Notes: a model not told the origin generated them from the letters alone. Positions 17,486 to 26,931 are shown, counted from the stretch's first letter. The stretch is 64,000 nucleotides of DNA from UBA1926 sp002337215 (GCA_963973795.1 CAXBAF010000017.1:1-64000), one strand, 5' to 3'. Translations and numbers: made by a program.

Positions 17486-19018
17486 TTACTTGTCCTCGAC
17501 GATCTTGCCGCGCTCGCCCTGGTACTGCCGGCGTTGCTGCTCCCGGAAGCGCTCGGCGGCCGCTTCGATGCGCTGCCGCTGCTTGAACGCCCGGTCCAGA
17601 TCCTTGACGATGCTCGGGTCCTGGTTGAGCCAGAGCTCGACGGCCCCATCCTTTACCGGGAGCATCATCGTCTGCACGAAATCGTTCTCCTGGAACGATG
17701 ACCAGGCGCTCGCCCAGTCGCGGTACGGCATCACCGTCGGGTTCGCGCGGAACTGCTCGAGCTTCGCGTTGTAGAGCTCGAGGTCCGACCGCGCGCTCTG
17801 AACAGTCGTCAGCCGTTCGACATCGGCGGTCTGGATAATCTCGACAACCTGACCCGAGGCACGCTTGCCGTTCGCCCTCGCGAGCCCCGCGAACCCGCCG
17901 AGATCCCGGGACTGCGCGATCTCTTCATCGCTCAGTTCGACCGCCTCGCCCGCGAGCACGGCGTCGATCCGCGCCAGCACGTCCGCCGCCGCGTCGCGCT
18001 CGCCTTTCTCGATCTCGAGTTCGTACTGGGCGATGAGCCAGAGCAGTCCCGCCGCGGCCTCGCCCGCGGTCTCGTTCATCGACGTATCACGTGTCGTGCG
18101 CGCCTCGCTGATCGCCTCCTGCGCATCGCTCCGGGCGTCGAGCACGGCCTGGAACCGGCTGAGCAGCGAGATCGGCGGCGTCTTCTGGCTCATCTCGAAC
18201 TGCTCGATCGTGATCCCCGCGCCGATCGCGTCGAGCGTCGTCTGCGCGATCTCCTGCGCCTGCTGCGAGATCGCACGCGTCCCGCCCGCCTGCGGCTTGA
18301 GCAGGTCGTCGATGCTCACCGTTGCCATCGTGCGGACCACGCCGCGCGAGAGCGCCGCGCGGACGATCTCTTCTTCGTTCTCGGGCAGGATGTTCTGCAC
18401 GAACTCCGTCGGATTCGTCCGCCGATAGACCGCCTGCCACTGCGTGTGCGCCAGGTTCAGGTCAGCCGTGATCAGCGAGCCGTCCCGAGACGGATTCAGC
18501 TGCCGGTTCGCGGAGAGCCGCTCGATCGAATCCTCTTCATTTCCCGGGGCGACGTAGGGCCAGAACTCGCGGAGCAGCTTCACCGACTCGTTGCCGGTGC
18601 CCACCTTGACCAGTTCGCCGAACGGGTAGGGCGCCGAGAAATGGAACCCGGGCTCGAGGTTCACGCGGTTCGCCTTGCCGAACAGCAGGCTCAGGCCTCG
18701 CTCGCCCTCGCGGATGGTCTGGAACCCGCTGAAGACGAACAGCCCCGCCAGCACCACCATCGCGACCTGAACGAGCACGAACGTGATCCGCAACGCGTCC
18801 GCCAGCGACTGGTTGGCGGGGTCCATCATCGCCGACTCGGAATCGGACTGATCGCGCAGCTGCACCGACGCGGCCCGCGCGGGCTGCGCCGGCTCGATCT
18901 CTGACAGGCGCTCCGATTCGGCACCCGAGAACCCGGGCTCATCGACGGGATCGCGGGGCAGGCCGTTGCCCTGCTGATTGTCGTTGGCCTGATTGTCGTT
19001 CGGAGGAGTCTCGCTCAC
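17486..19018 (-). CDS. SPFH/Band 7 membrane protein, HflK-like
   Basis: 510 residues, GTG start. A disordered acidic N-terminus (1-70) precedes one transmembrane helix (about 78-100) and an SPFH domain (about 100-330, with FQTIREGERGLSLLFGKANR and LEPGFHFSAPYPFGE). A long Glu/Ala-rich helical region and a basic coiled tail (DRAFKQRQRIEAAAERFREQ) follow. HflK-type proteins assemble with HflC into large membrane rings that surround FtsH protease. The sequence is divergent from canonical HflK and longer (usual about 420). Its start overlaps the stop of the next SPFH gene by four bases (GTGA, 19015-19018). No ftsH is in the window. Confidence 0.8.
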   Translation of the reverse strand: MSETPPNDNQANDNQQGNGLPRDPVDEPGFSGAESERLSEIEPAQPARAASVQLRDQSDSESAMMDPANQSLADALRITFVLVQVAMVVLAGLFVFSGFQTIREGERGLSLLFGKANRVNLEPGFHFSAPYPFGELVKVGTGNESVKLLREFWPYVAPGNEEDSIERLSANRQLNPSRDGSLITADLNLAHTQWQAVYRRTNPTEFVQNILPENEEEIVRAALSRGVVRTMATVSIDDLLKPQAGGTRAISQQAQEIAQTTLDAIGAGITIEQFEMSQKTPPISLLSRFQAVLDARSDAQEAISEARTTRDTSMNETAGEAAAGLLWLIAQYELEIEKGERDAAADVLARIDAVLAGEAVELSDEEIAQSRDLGGFAGLARANGKRASGQVVEIIQTADVERLTTVQSARSDLELYNAKLEQFRANPTVMPYRDWASAWSSFQENDFVQTMMLPVKDGAVELWLNQDPSIVKDLDRAFKQRQRIEAAAERFREQQRRQYQGERGKIVEDK

Positions 19019-20046
19019 CGGGTGCCCCCCACTTCATCGGCGAGCAGGCTGCCCTCGCTCGCCTTGCCGCCGAGCAGACTCGAATCGCTCGGGAGCCCGC
19101 CGGGCAGTTCGCCGGCCTTCAGCCCGTCCATCGCCGAGGGGCTGAACAGGCCGAGCCCGAAGTCCGACGCGCTGAGCACGAGCGTGATCCGCTTCGCCAT
19201 CGCGTTGCGCATCATCTCGATCTGTTGCAGGAAGATCGCCAGCTCCTCGTTCTCTCGCTGCTGCGCCAGATACTCGGCGGCCTCGAACTCGCCCTTCGCA
19301 CGGATCTCAGCAGCCCGGCGCTCGGCGAACGCCTTGATCTTCTCGGCGTCCGCGTCGGCCCGCGCCCGGATCGCGCCAGCGCGGGCGTCGCCCTGGCTCT
19401 CGAGGCTGCCTGCGAGGTTGTTCCGCACCGAACCCATCCGGTCGATCACCTTCGACGTCGTGTTCTCGGGGAGCACCACCCGGTTGATGCCGACCATCGT
19501 GACCTCGATGCCCGACTCGCTCAGGCCCTCCTGCGATTGCACGCCCGCGAGCACCTCGGCGAACACGCGCTCCTCGAGCTCGCCGAACTTGCTCTTCGAC
19601 GCGTCGTCGGTGAACAGCTGATCGAGGCGGTACTTGCTGATCTCGCCCATCGCGCTGCGGAGCGTTGTCTGGAGGATGTCCTCGGCCTGCCGGAAGTGGT
19701 CTTCCGCCTGCGCGCCCGACCCGCTGAAGCGCTGGAAGAACAGCAGCGGGTCGCTCACACGCCACGTCGCGAACGCCTCGACGATGACCTGCGAGTCCTC
19801 CGCCGTCACCTGCGTCTGGCTCCGCGTCTGCAGCACCCTCATCCGGGAGTCGTACTTCGTCACGCTCTGGATCGGGTAAGGCCATTTGAACTTCAGGCCA
19901 GGCTCGGTAATCACGGCGTTCTCGCCCGCGCGCCCGAACGTCGTCACCACCGCGCTCTCCGTGAAACGCACGGTGTACGAAAACGCGAACGCGATGACCG
20001 CCGCGACGAACAGAACGGCGAGCAGTGGTCTCAGAAACTTCTGCAC
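19015..20046 (-). CDS. hflC: SPFH protein, HflC-like
   Basis: 343 residues, GTG start with AAGGGG upstream. One N-terminal transmembrane helix (about 5-27) is followed by the SPFH domain: TESAVVTTFGRAGENAVITE, then GLKFKWPYPIQSVTKYDSRM, which are typical HflC features, and a Glu/Ala-rich helix GAIRARADADAEKIKAFAER characteristic of the HflC/stomatin oligomerisation helix. Length matches HflC (about 330). With its two neighbours it forms a three-gene SPFH set. HflC with HflK modulates FtsH; here its partner could equally be the ABC exporter encoded in the same run, which is inference from gene order. Confidence 0.85.
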   Translation of the reverse strand: MQKFLRPLLAVLFVAAVIAFAFSYTVRFTESAVVTTFGRAGENAVITEPGLKFKWPYPIQSVTKYDSRMRVLQTRSQTQVTAEDSQVIVEAFATWRVSDPLLFFQRFSGSGAQAEDHFRQAEDILQTTLRSAMGEISKYRLDQLFTDDASKSKFGELEERVFAEVLAGVQSQEGLSESGIEVTMVGINRVVLPENTTSKVIDRMGSVRNNLAGSLESQGDARAGAIRARADADAEKIKAFAERRAAEIRAKGEFEAAEYLAQQRENEELAIFLQQIEMMRNAMAKRITLVLSASDFGLGLFSPSAMDGLKAGELPGGLPSDSSLLGGKASEGSLLADEVGGTR

Positions 20047-20103
20047 GGCTGTAGCCCCTTCACGCCCGACGCCGACGGCACACGCCCTCGGCCCGGGTCT
20101 CGA

Positions 20104-22242
20104 TCACTGATCCGCACCCGCTTCGGTGTCGAATACTTCCAGGTTGGTCTCTCGGTCTTCAAGATTCACGTTGACGTTCAGCTCGCTGATCCGCTCGCCG
20201 GTCAGGTAGACCCGCGAATCGCGCATCACCGCCAGCAGCGCATCGAGGTACGCGCTCGTCATATACAGCGCCGGCGCGGCCTCGTAGGAGGCGAGCTGGC
20301 CCTGGTAGAGCGCCGCCTTGCCACGCTCGACCATGTGCCGCGTCCAACGGGTCGCCCCGGCGTCGATGAGCGCCCCGCCGGCCTCGCCGCCCGCTTCTTC
20401 GAGCAATCGCTGGATCATGACCTCACGCTCCGCGATCGCCGACCGCGGTGCGCCCGCCGCGCTCATCGCGTCGAGTTCTTCGATCATCTCCACGATCTCG
20501 GAGGCACCGATCACCGTCCCGTCTTCACGCTCGATCGGTGCGGCCACGGAGTTGAGTTTCCGCGCCGCGTACTCCCGCGCCGCCTCGACCTTCGCCTCGC
20601 GGAGCTGGCCCGCGTGGACGACGCGCTCGAAGTACGGCGCCGCGTCCTTGGGCGGGTGCACACCCGCGACCCCGACGTCCAGCAGCCGGATCCCCGCGTC
20701 CCGCGGCTCGCCCGCCGCGTCGGGGACCGCGTGCAGCGTCGCCGAGAGCCGCTCGCTGATGCCCCGCGCGAGTTCCACCCGTCCGGCGCCGAGGATCTCG
20801 TCGATCCGCTTGGTCGCCAGGTACTGCATCATCATCCGCTCGCCAAGCACGTCCAGCAACGCGTCCCGATGGTCCGGCTGCGCGAGCTCGTCGAACTCCC
20901 GCACGTCGCTCACGACGTACTGCACCGGGACCTCAACCGCGACCAGCGAGAGGCTGGTCAGGTCGTCGGTGTCCGCGGTGTCGTTCTCGTCGCCCTCGCG
21001 GGCCTTCTGCACCAGGCTGTAGACCTCCTGGACGGTGTGCTCGTTGGTCCAGAGGATGTCCTCGTCCGCCTTGGGAGGGTTGGTGCCCAGCCGGAGCACT
21101 CGCACCCCGGTCGCCGTGCGGACCTGCGTGTTGTCGTCCGCCGCCGCGACCGGCACATAGATCTCGGTCATCGGCCAGGGCAGCACGACGTGCAGGCCCG
21201 GACCGATCTCGCCCGTTTCCTCGTCGGCGGTCCCGAAGTTCACCAGCGCCGTGCTCGGCTTGCCGAAGCTGAGCACCATCGCCCGCTGGTGCGGCTCGAT
21301 CACCACAAGCGAGGTCATGCCCCACGCGACCAGCAACGCCACGGCGATCAGGCCCGGCCACCACCGCTGGATCAGCAGATAGAACCAGCTCTTGCTCACC
21401 TCGACGCCGAACTGGTAGTTCAACGCCTCGCCGATGTTCTGCGCGATCTTGTCGGGCGCCGCGAGCAGGCCCAGCAGACGCGAATCGAACCCGGGCCGAG
21501 GGTCCTCCCCCGGCTTGCGGGGGCGGTAGATGTCGAGCACGAAGTTGAGCAGCATCTCCGCGCCGAGGATCAGCGTGAAGATGGGCACCGCGTGCGACAC
21601 AGGACCCAGCGCCACCGGACGCTTGAACGAGGAATCGATGAACAACGCCACCGCGATCGTCAGCCCGAGCAGGGCAGACCCGACCGCGTACGAAGCACCC
21701 GCTTTGAGGGGCCCCCAGATGCGCTGCGTCGCCATTCCGCTCACGAACCGGGCGAAGACGAAGCCCGCCACGGCGACCGCGAGCCCGATCGAGATCCCGA
21801 AGCCCTGGGCCTCGAGTTCGGTATCGACGCCCGTCGCCACGCCTCCGGCGGCGTTGAACCGGCCGAAACCGATCGCGAGCAGCGACCCGCCGATGATCAG
21901 GCTCATCGCGGGGAGCACGTACTTCCGCATCGTCTCGAGCGACCGAGCGGCGCGGGGGATCTCACTGGTCTCGAACACGCCCGTCGGCTCGTCCTGGGCG
22001 AGCCGTTCGATCTCGACCGCCTCGCGCCGCTCTCGGCGGTGCAGGTCGAACAAGAAGATCAGCGGCGCCCAGACGAAAACGCCCACCGCGAGATGGATCG
22101 CCGCCGTCGTCGCGGCGGCGTTACCCCCGGCAAGCCCGGCATAGATGCCCATCGACGCCGCGGCCGCCACCTGCAGGACCAGCCCAAGCACCGACACCAC
22201 CGTCGCACGCCCGTAGCTTTGTGCATCGCCCTTCATCAGCAT
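20104..22242 (-). CDS. Polytopic SPFH protein (multi-span membrane region fused to Band 7 domain)
   Basis: About 712 residues. Unlike normal HflK it begins with six or so membrane helices (near 14-34, 46-66, 107-127, 151-171, 190-212 and 220-240). A further helix (about 307-325) leads into an SPFH domain (TSLVVIEPHQRAMVLSFGKP, GPGLHVVLPWPMTEIYVPVA). A helical region with EAKVEAAREYAARKLNSVAA and a C-terminal part ending LEDRETNLEVFDTEAG complete it. It heads the minus-strand run of three SPFH genes plus an ABC exporter. Two ATGs (22242 and 22236) are possible starts; GACCGGGG precedes the first. I know no characterised homologue with this topology; a membrane scaffold is the most likely role. 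Confidence 0.75.
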   Translation of the reverse strand: MLMKGDAQSYGRATVVSVLGLVLQVAAAASMGIYAGLAGGNAAATTAAIHLAVGVFVWAPLIFLFDLHRRERREAVEIERLAQDEPTGVFETSEIPRAARSLETMRKYVLPAMSLIIGGSLLAIGFGRFNAAGGVATGVDTELEAQGFGISIGLAVAVAGFVFARFVSGMATQRIWGPLKAGASYAVGSALLGLTIAVALFIDSSFKRPVALGPVSHAVPIFTLILGAEMLLNFVLDIYRPRKPGEDPRPGFDSRLLGLLAAPDKIAQNIGEALNYQFGVEVSKSWFYLLIQRWWPGLIAVALLVAWGMTSLVVIEPHQRAMVLSFGKPSTALVNFGTADEETGEIGPGLHVVLPWPMTEIYVPVAAADDNTQVRTATGVRVLRLGTNPPKADEDILWTNEHTVQEVYSLVQKAREGDENDTADTDDLTSLSLVAVEVPVQYVVSDVREFDELAQPDHRDALLDVLGERMMMQYLATKRIDEILGAGRVELARGISERLSATLHAVPDAAGEPRDAGIRLLDVGVAGVHPPKDAAPYFERVVHAGQLREAKVEAAREYAARKLNSVAAPIEREDGTVIGASEIVEMIEELDAMSAAGAPRSAIAEREVMIQRLLEEAGGEAGGALIDAGATRWTRHMVERGKAALYQGQLASYEAAPALYMTSAYLDALLAVMRDSRVYLTGERISELNVNVNLEDRETNLEVFDTEAGADQ

Positions 22243-22955
22243 CCCCGGTCGCTCAACCCCGCGGCCACCGGACGCCCCAAGCGACCGATACCTCCGCAAG
22301 GCCCTTATAGGCCATGACTTCCGACACCCGGGCCCGGTGATCCCATCCGAAAATGCTCAGCCCGGTCCGCACGCGAAAACCCGATTCACTCCGCATCCCG
22401 ACGCGCGACTCTAGAGTGAGATCGCAGCGCGACGCGGAGCGGATATTCTCAACCCGCGCACCGGGCATGTCCACCCGGCGTCGAACATCCCTCTCCGAAG
22501 CATTCCCGAGGTGAGCGTCCGCCTCCGCCGCCGACCGTCACGGGTCCCCGTTCCCGGAAGCCCGTCTCCCCCGCAAGGTGATTGGTCAGCCGCGCGTCCC
22601 GCGGATCATACCGCGATCGGGCACGCCCGATCCGCCGGCCGCCGACCGGGCCTCTCGGCGGACCACACGGAGACCGTCATAACGCAGAGACCGGCGTCGC
22701 CTCACGGCACTCACGAGCCCTCAGGCGTGACTTTCTACGGGTGTCGCGAACCGAGGTTCTCTTTCCAACGAAAAAACACCCATCGACGACGATCGGGAGG
22801 TCGACGACCCACCGACGCCGCCCGCGATCGCGGCGACAACCCTCGCCACAACCGGGCACCGCTATCATCCCGCCGCGGCCTCAGGGACGCAGCGCAGGCA
22901 GACACGATCCCAGAAACCGACTTCAGAAACAGACCGGCACGCCGATCCGCTCACC
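22243..22955. other. Long intergenic region between divergent operons
   Basis: A 713-bp spacer separates the SPFH/ABC run (minus) from an ABC permease (plus), so it must hold both promoters. Base composition is a little lower in GC than the genes. An interrupted dyad (CTCCGC near 22388, GCGGAG near 22434, with CTCTAGAG between) is visible. Small open frames here lack ribosome sites and have arginine-rich, shadow-like composition. I see no convincing RNA gene or protein. Confidence 0.5.
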
Positions 22956-24311
22956 ATGAGACCACTGCTCTCCATCGCCCGCAACGCCTTCATCGAGAGC
23001 CTCCGCCAGCCCATCGTGCTGGTCGTCGTGCTCCTCTCGGGTGTCTTCCAATATTTCAACACCGCGATGTCGGCCTACTCGATGGGGTACCGCACCTTCT
23101 CGGGCGAGGTCACGGGCGACAACAAACTCCTCTTCGATGTCGGCATGGGCACCACGTTCATCTGCGGCATCCTGGTCGCCTCCTTCATCGCCACCGCGAT
23201 CGTCAGCCGGGAGATCGAGAACAAGACCGTCCTCACCGTCGTCAGCAAGCCCATCAACCGGGCATCCGTCGTCGTCGGAAAATTCTTCGGGGTCATGGGC
23301 GCAACGATCCTCGCCTCGCTCATCATGATCATCTTCCTGCTCCTCGCCCTCCGCCACGGCGTCATGCAGAACGCGTCCGACGATCTCCACATGCCCGTCA
23401 TCCTGTTCGGCTGCGGTGCCGTCCTCATCAGCCTCACGATCGGCGCGGTCGGCAACTACACCTATGGCTGGCCCTTCTCCCAAACCGTCCTGCTCACCCT
23501 CGCGCCCCTCATCGTCATCGCCTACGTCGCCGCCGCGCCGTTCACCGCCGACTGGAAGTACGCCAAGCCCGAGGACTTCATCAAGCCGGACGTGATCAAA
23601 GCCTGCATCGCCTCGCTCGGCGCTCTTGTAGTGCTCACGTCGATCGCGACCGCCGCCTCGACCAGGCTCGGGCAGGTCATGACCATCATGGTCTGCCTCG
23701 GCGCGTTCCTGCTCGGGCTGCTCAGCGACTACTTCATCGGGCGTCACGCGTTCGAGAACACCCCCATCGCCTACATCGAGTCCGTCGAGCCGACCCGGCC
23801 CGAGTACGAGGAATTCATCGAACCCGGGGATGAGTATTACGTCTACTTCGGCGCGCCCACCGATGCACGGATCACCCGGGGCGACCGCTTTTTCTACGGC
23901 GCGTCCCCCAACGGGCTCGGCATGATCACGCCCGGGTTCGAGCCCGTCCCCGCCGACACCGACCTCAACCGAACGCTGCTCCCGGAGGGCACACCCTCCG
24001 CGATCGTCATTCTCGAAGCGACCCCCGAATCACTGAGAATCAAGCAATACGGCGCACGCGGCGTCCCGGTCAGCCGACCCCCGGAAGCCGGCGACTGGGT
24101 CTTCCTCGAGCCGACCACCGTCGACTGGACCGCCCGCACCGCGTGGTCGCTCATCCCCCGGATGCACTCGTTCTGGCTCGTCGACGCCGTCACCCAGGGA
24201 CGCGCGATCCCGATGAGCCACGTCGGCCTCGTGCTGATCTACTCGCTCATCCAGGCCGCCGGTTTCATGGGCCTCGCGATCCTGCTCTTCCAGGGCCGCG
24301 ATCTCGGCTAG
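22956..24311 (+). CDS. ABC-2 type transporter permease
   Basis: 451 residues. Membrane helices lie at about 18-38, 68-90, 115-135, 150-170, 178-198, 218-240, 246-262 and 422-443. A soluble extracytoplasmic domain (about 270-410) separates the last helix from the block. The coupling segment IENKTVLTVVSKPINRASVV with the following VGKFFGVMG is the same type as in the permease at 14252. No ATPase is adjacent on this strand; the nearest is the one at 16183 in the divergent run. It could be the second half-transporter of that exporter. The SIESVEP-like loop and the C-terminal helix resemble planctomycete ABC permeases that I cannot assign a substrate. Its stop codon overlaps the stop of lipB within CTAG. 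Confidence 0.82.
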   Translation: MRPLLSIARNAFIESLRQPIVLVVVLLSGVFQYFNTAMSAYSMGYRTFSGEVTGDNKLLFDVGMGTTFICGILVASFIATAIVSREIENKTVLTVVSKPINRASVVVGKFFGVMGATILASLIMIIFLLLALRHGVMQNASDDLHMPVILFGCGAVLISLTIGAVGNYTYGWPFSQTVLLTLAPLIVIAYVAAAPFTADWKYAKPEDFIKPDVIKACIASLGALVVLTSIATAASTRLGQVMTIMVCLGAFLLGLLSDYFIGRHAFENTPIAYIESVEPTRPEYEEFIEPGDEYYVYFGAPTDARITRGDRFFYGASPNGLGMITPGFEPVPADTDLNRTLLPEGTPSAIVILEATPESLRIKQYGARGVPVSRPPEAGDWVFLEPTTVDWTARTAWSLIPRMHSFWLVDAVTQGRAIPMSHVGLVLIYSLIQAAGFMGLAILLFQGRDLG

Positions 24312-25036
24312 CCGTCTCCGCCGAGCAGCTCACCGATCCGCGACGCGACCGCTCCCGCGACCTCCCCGAACGCCGGGCACCCGTCTCCGAGCAGACGCTC
24401 CAGATTCGTCACCGGCCGGCCCGCCAGCCCGCACGGCACGATCGTCGAAAAGTGGCTCAGATCCGTGCGCACGTTCAACGCCAGCCCGTGCAGCGTGACC
24501 CACTTGCGCACCCGGACCCCGATCGCGCACACTTTCGCCGCCTGATCTCCCCCCTCCCGCGGCGTCACCCACACGCCGGTCGCCTCGGCGTCACGCTCAC
24601 CGGCCACGCCGTACGCCGCGATCGTGTCGATCACCGCCTGCTCGAGCAAACGCACGTACTCGACGACCCGGATCTTCGCCCTCTTGAGATCGACGATCGG
24701 GTAGACCACCACCTGCCCCGGGCCGTGGTAGGTGATGTCCCCACCCCGGTCCGTCTCGCACACCTCGATCCCGCGTCCCGCGAGCAGTTCGGGTGATGCG
24801 AGCAGGTGCTCCGCCACGCCCGGCCTGCGCGAGATCGTGATCACGGGGTCATGCTCGACGATCAGCACCCGCCCCAGCGGGCGATCGTGCCCATCCCCGG
24901 CCGATGCCTCACGCCAGCCGAGCACCGCCTCGTGGTGGGCCTGCTGTGCCTCGTAGGCCGGCGCATAGGCCATGCGCCCCAGATCCACGATCTCGAGCCC
25001 GCCCGCCGGGTGTTCCCCCTGTTGCATCGAATTCAT
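24308..25036 (-). CDS. lipB: Octanoyl-[ACP]:protein N-octanoyltransferase
   Basis: About 242 residues. LipB moves octanoate from acyl carrier protein to lipoyl domains of 2-oxoacid dehydrogenases and the glycine cleavage system. Family motifs: HDPVITISRRPG, DRGGDITYHGPGQVVVYPIV, AKVCAIGVRVRKWVTLHGLA with the catalytic Lys, and STIVPCGL with the catalytic Cys, then VTNLERLL. No residue is missing. The start at 25036 gives the normal N-terminus; the open frame extends far upstream without homology. lipA is not in the window. The gene is divergent from lpxA with only about 36 bp between starts, so promoters overlap or are shared. Confidence 0.93.
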   Translation of the reverse strand: MNSMQQGEHPAGGLEIVDLGRMAYAPAYEAQQAHHEAVLGWREASAGDGHDRPLGRVLIVEHDPVITISRRPGVAEHLLASPELLAGRGIEVCETDRGGDITYHGPGQVVVYPIVDLKRAKIRVVEYVRLLEQAVIDTIAAYGVAGERDAEATGVWVTPREGGDQAAKVCAIGVRVRKWVTLHGLALNVRTDLSHFSTIVPCGLAGRPVTNLERLLGDGCPAFGEVAGAVASRIGELLGGDG

Positions 25037-25072
25037 CACCCCGGATCCTACCGCCCCATCTACACTCAACGG

Positions 25073-25984
25073 ATGCCGACCACCGACGAGACCACGATCC
25101 ACCCCACCGCCGCGATCTCCGAAGACGCCACGATCGAGCCGGGCGCGTACGTCGGCCCGCGATGCACCATCGAGGGCCCCGTCACGATCAAGACCGGCGC
25201 CCGGCTTCTGGGCAACTGCCACATCGTCGGCGACACCATCATCGGATCGGGCACCACCGTCTACCCGTTCGCCTGCATCGGGTTCGGCCCCCAGCACGTC
25301 AAAATCAAGCACGGCGACCCCACCGGCGGTGTCACCATCGGCGAAGACTGCACCATCCGCGAGCAGACCTCCATCCACGCCGCGATGCACGAGAACGAGC
25401 GCACAATCATCGGCGACCGCCTCTACCTCATGGCGACCGCCCACATCGGGCACGACTCGATCATCTCCGACGATGTCGTCATCTGCAACGGCTCCCAGAT
25501 CGCCGGGCACTGCGAGATCCACGACCGGGCGTATGTCAGCGGCAACGTCTGCGTCCACCAGTTCTGCCGCGTCGGCACGGGCGCGATGCTCTCGGGGGGC
25601 AACGTCTCGAGCCTCGATGTCCCCCCCTACTCCACGCTCGTCGCGATGAACACGCTGGGCGGGCTCAACCTCGTCGGCATGCGACGCGCCGGCATCCCCC
25701 GCGAGCAGATCACCATCGCCCGAGAGGCGTTCCGCAAGTGCTTCCGCGTGCGACACACCCGAGACGAGCAGATCCGGATGCTCGAAGAATTCGCGACCAA
25801 GAGCGGGCCCGTCCGCCTCATGGTCGAGTTCGTGCGCACGACCAAGCGAGGCGTCTCGCTCGGCGACGGCAGGCCGCGACCCCACACCATGCAGTGGTTC
25901 CGCTCCGAAGACGCCCGCCGCACGCTCGCGGGCGAGACGATCGCGGACATCGCAGACGATTCGGACAACGATGGCCTGGCGTGA
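25073..25984 (+). CDS. lpxA: UDP-N-acetylglucosamine O-acyltransferase (lipid A synthesis)
   Basis: About 303 residues, longer than E. coli LpxA (262). It adds a 3-hydroxyacyl chain to UDP-GlcNAc, the first step of lipid A. The N-terminal two thirds are left-handed beta-helix hexapeptide repeats (IHPTAAISEDATIEPGAYVG, GDTIIGSGTTVYPFACIGFG). The catalytic histidine is probably in AAMHENERTIIGDR, and the segment GNVCVHQFCRVGTGAMLSGG is typical. The C-terminal helical domain (NLVGMRRAGIPREQITIARE) follows, with a 35-residue tail after the usual end. It indicates a Gram-negative outer membrane. No other lpx gene is adjacent. Confidence 0.93.
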   Translation: MPTTDETTIHPTAAISEDATIEPGAYVGPRCTIEGPVTIKTGARLLGNCHIVGDTIIGSGTTVYPFACIGFGPQHVKIKHGDPTGGVTIGEDCTIREQTSIHAAMHENERTIIGDRLYLMATAHIGHDSIISDDVVICNGSQIAGHCEIHDRAYVSGNVCVHQFCRVGTGAMLSGGNVSSLDVPPYSTLVAMNTLGGLNLVGMRRAGIPREQITIAREAFRKCFRVRHTRDEQIRMLEEFATKSGPVRLMVEFVRTTKRGVSLGDGRPRPHTMQWFRSEDARRTLAGETIADIADDSDNDGLA

Positions 25985-26906
25985 CCTGAACCCTCCCGCG
26001 CCGCCCCCGCCCTTCCCCGAGCCTGTGCACTCGGGGGACGACCCCCGCGCGCACTTCTGCGTCCTCGCGAGCGGGTCATCGGGCAACTGCTCGGTGCTCC
26101 GCGTCGTCGCCGAATCGGGGAGGCCCGAGCGCACGATCCTGCTCGACGCCGGGCTCAGCCCGACCCGCACCCGACGCCTGCTCGCCGACCGCGGCATCGG
26201 TCTCCCCGAGATCGACGACATCGTGCTCACCCACCTCGACGCCGATCATTTCCATCTGGGATGGCGACGCGTCCGCGACTGCCGCGCCACGCTCCGGCTG
26301 CACCGCCAGCACCTCGGCAAGGCCGAGCGGCGCGGCCTGCTGCTGCGGCGCAACGAGCCCTTCACCGGCGCGTTCGAATCGGGCCCCGTTCGCATCGACC
26401 CGATCATGATGAGCCACGACCATCTGGGCGTCGCCGCTTTCCGGATCGAGACAGCCTGCGGCGGATCGCTGGGGTTCGCGACCGATCTTGGGCGCACGAC
26501 CGACGCCATGATCGACCACCTCGCCGGCGTCGGCACGCTCGCGATCGAATCGAACTACTGCCCGGTGATGCAAGCCGATTCGGACCGCCCGGCGTTCCTG
26601 AAGAACCGCATCATGGGTGGCGCGGGCCACCTGAGCAACGAGGAGTGCGCCGAGGCCGTGCGCACGATCGCGCCCGCCGCCTCGGTCGTGCTGCTCCACC
26701 TGAGCCGGCAGTGCAACACGCCGGGGCTCGCGGCCCGCGCGCACACCGACGCACCCTACGAACTCACCATCTCCACCCAGACCGAACCCACGCCCTGGGT
26801 CCCGCTCGCCGAAGCGAGCCCGGTGTCCGGTCGCCGCGCCGCCGCGCCCCCGGTCGTCCGCGTGCGCCCCAACACCCAGGGCATGCTCTTCCCGGCGAGG
26901 GGCTGA
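25971..26906 (+). CDS. MBL-fold metallo-hydrolase
   Basis: 311 residues. The N-terminal segment FCVLASGSSGNCSVLRV is characteristic of the YycJ/WalJ group of metallo-beta-lactamase fold nucleases. The metal motif is THLDADHF, that is HxDxDH instead of the usual HxHxDH; an HxDxDH variant is normal in ComEC-type MBL domains. Later ligands are likely H in MMSHDHLGV, D in FATDLGRTT and a C-terminal His in VVLLHLSRQCNT. The start overlaps the end of lpxA by 14 bases, so the two are coupled. Substrate is unknown; a nuclease or phosphodiesterase is most likely. Confidence 0.82.
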   Translation: MAWRDLNPPAPPPPFPEPVHSGDDPRAHFCVLASGSSGNCSVLRVVAESGRPERTILLDAGLSPTRTRRLLADRGIGLPEIDDIVLTHLDADHFHLGWRRVRDCRATLRLHRQHLGKAERRGLLLRRNEPFTGAFESGPVRIDPIMMSHDHLGVAAFRIETACGGSLGFATDLGRTTDAMIDHLAGVGTLAIESNYCPVMQADSDRPAFLKNRIMGGAGHLSNEECAEAVRTIAPAASVVLLHLSRQCNTPGLAARAHTDAPYELTISTQTEPTPWVPLAEASPVSGRRAAAPPVVRVRPNTQGMLFPARG

Positions 26907-26931
26907 CGCCGCGGGACGGCACCGAGCGACC

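Noticed and set aside
19225..22317. 1030-codon open frame opposite the SPFH genes
   Set aside because: Composition is shadow-like and the opposite strand carries well-supported SPFH domains with overlapping starts and stops.
25037..26230. N-terminal extension of lipB to about 640 residues
   Set aside because: The extension overlaps lpxA and the MBL gene antisense and has repetitive Asp/Val/Gly shadow composition; LipB starts at 25036.
25971..26906. MBL protein as inactive because of HxDxDH
   Set aside because: The Asp variant is normal in ComEC-type MBL domains and the other ligands appear present, so loss of activity is not indicated.
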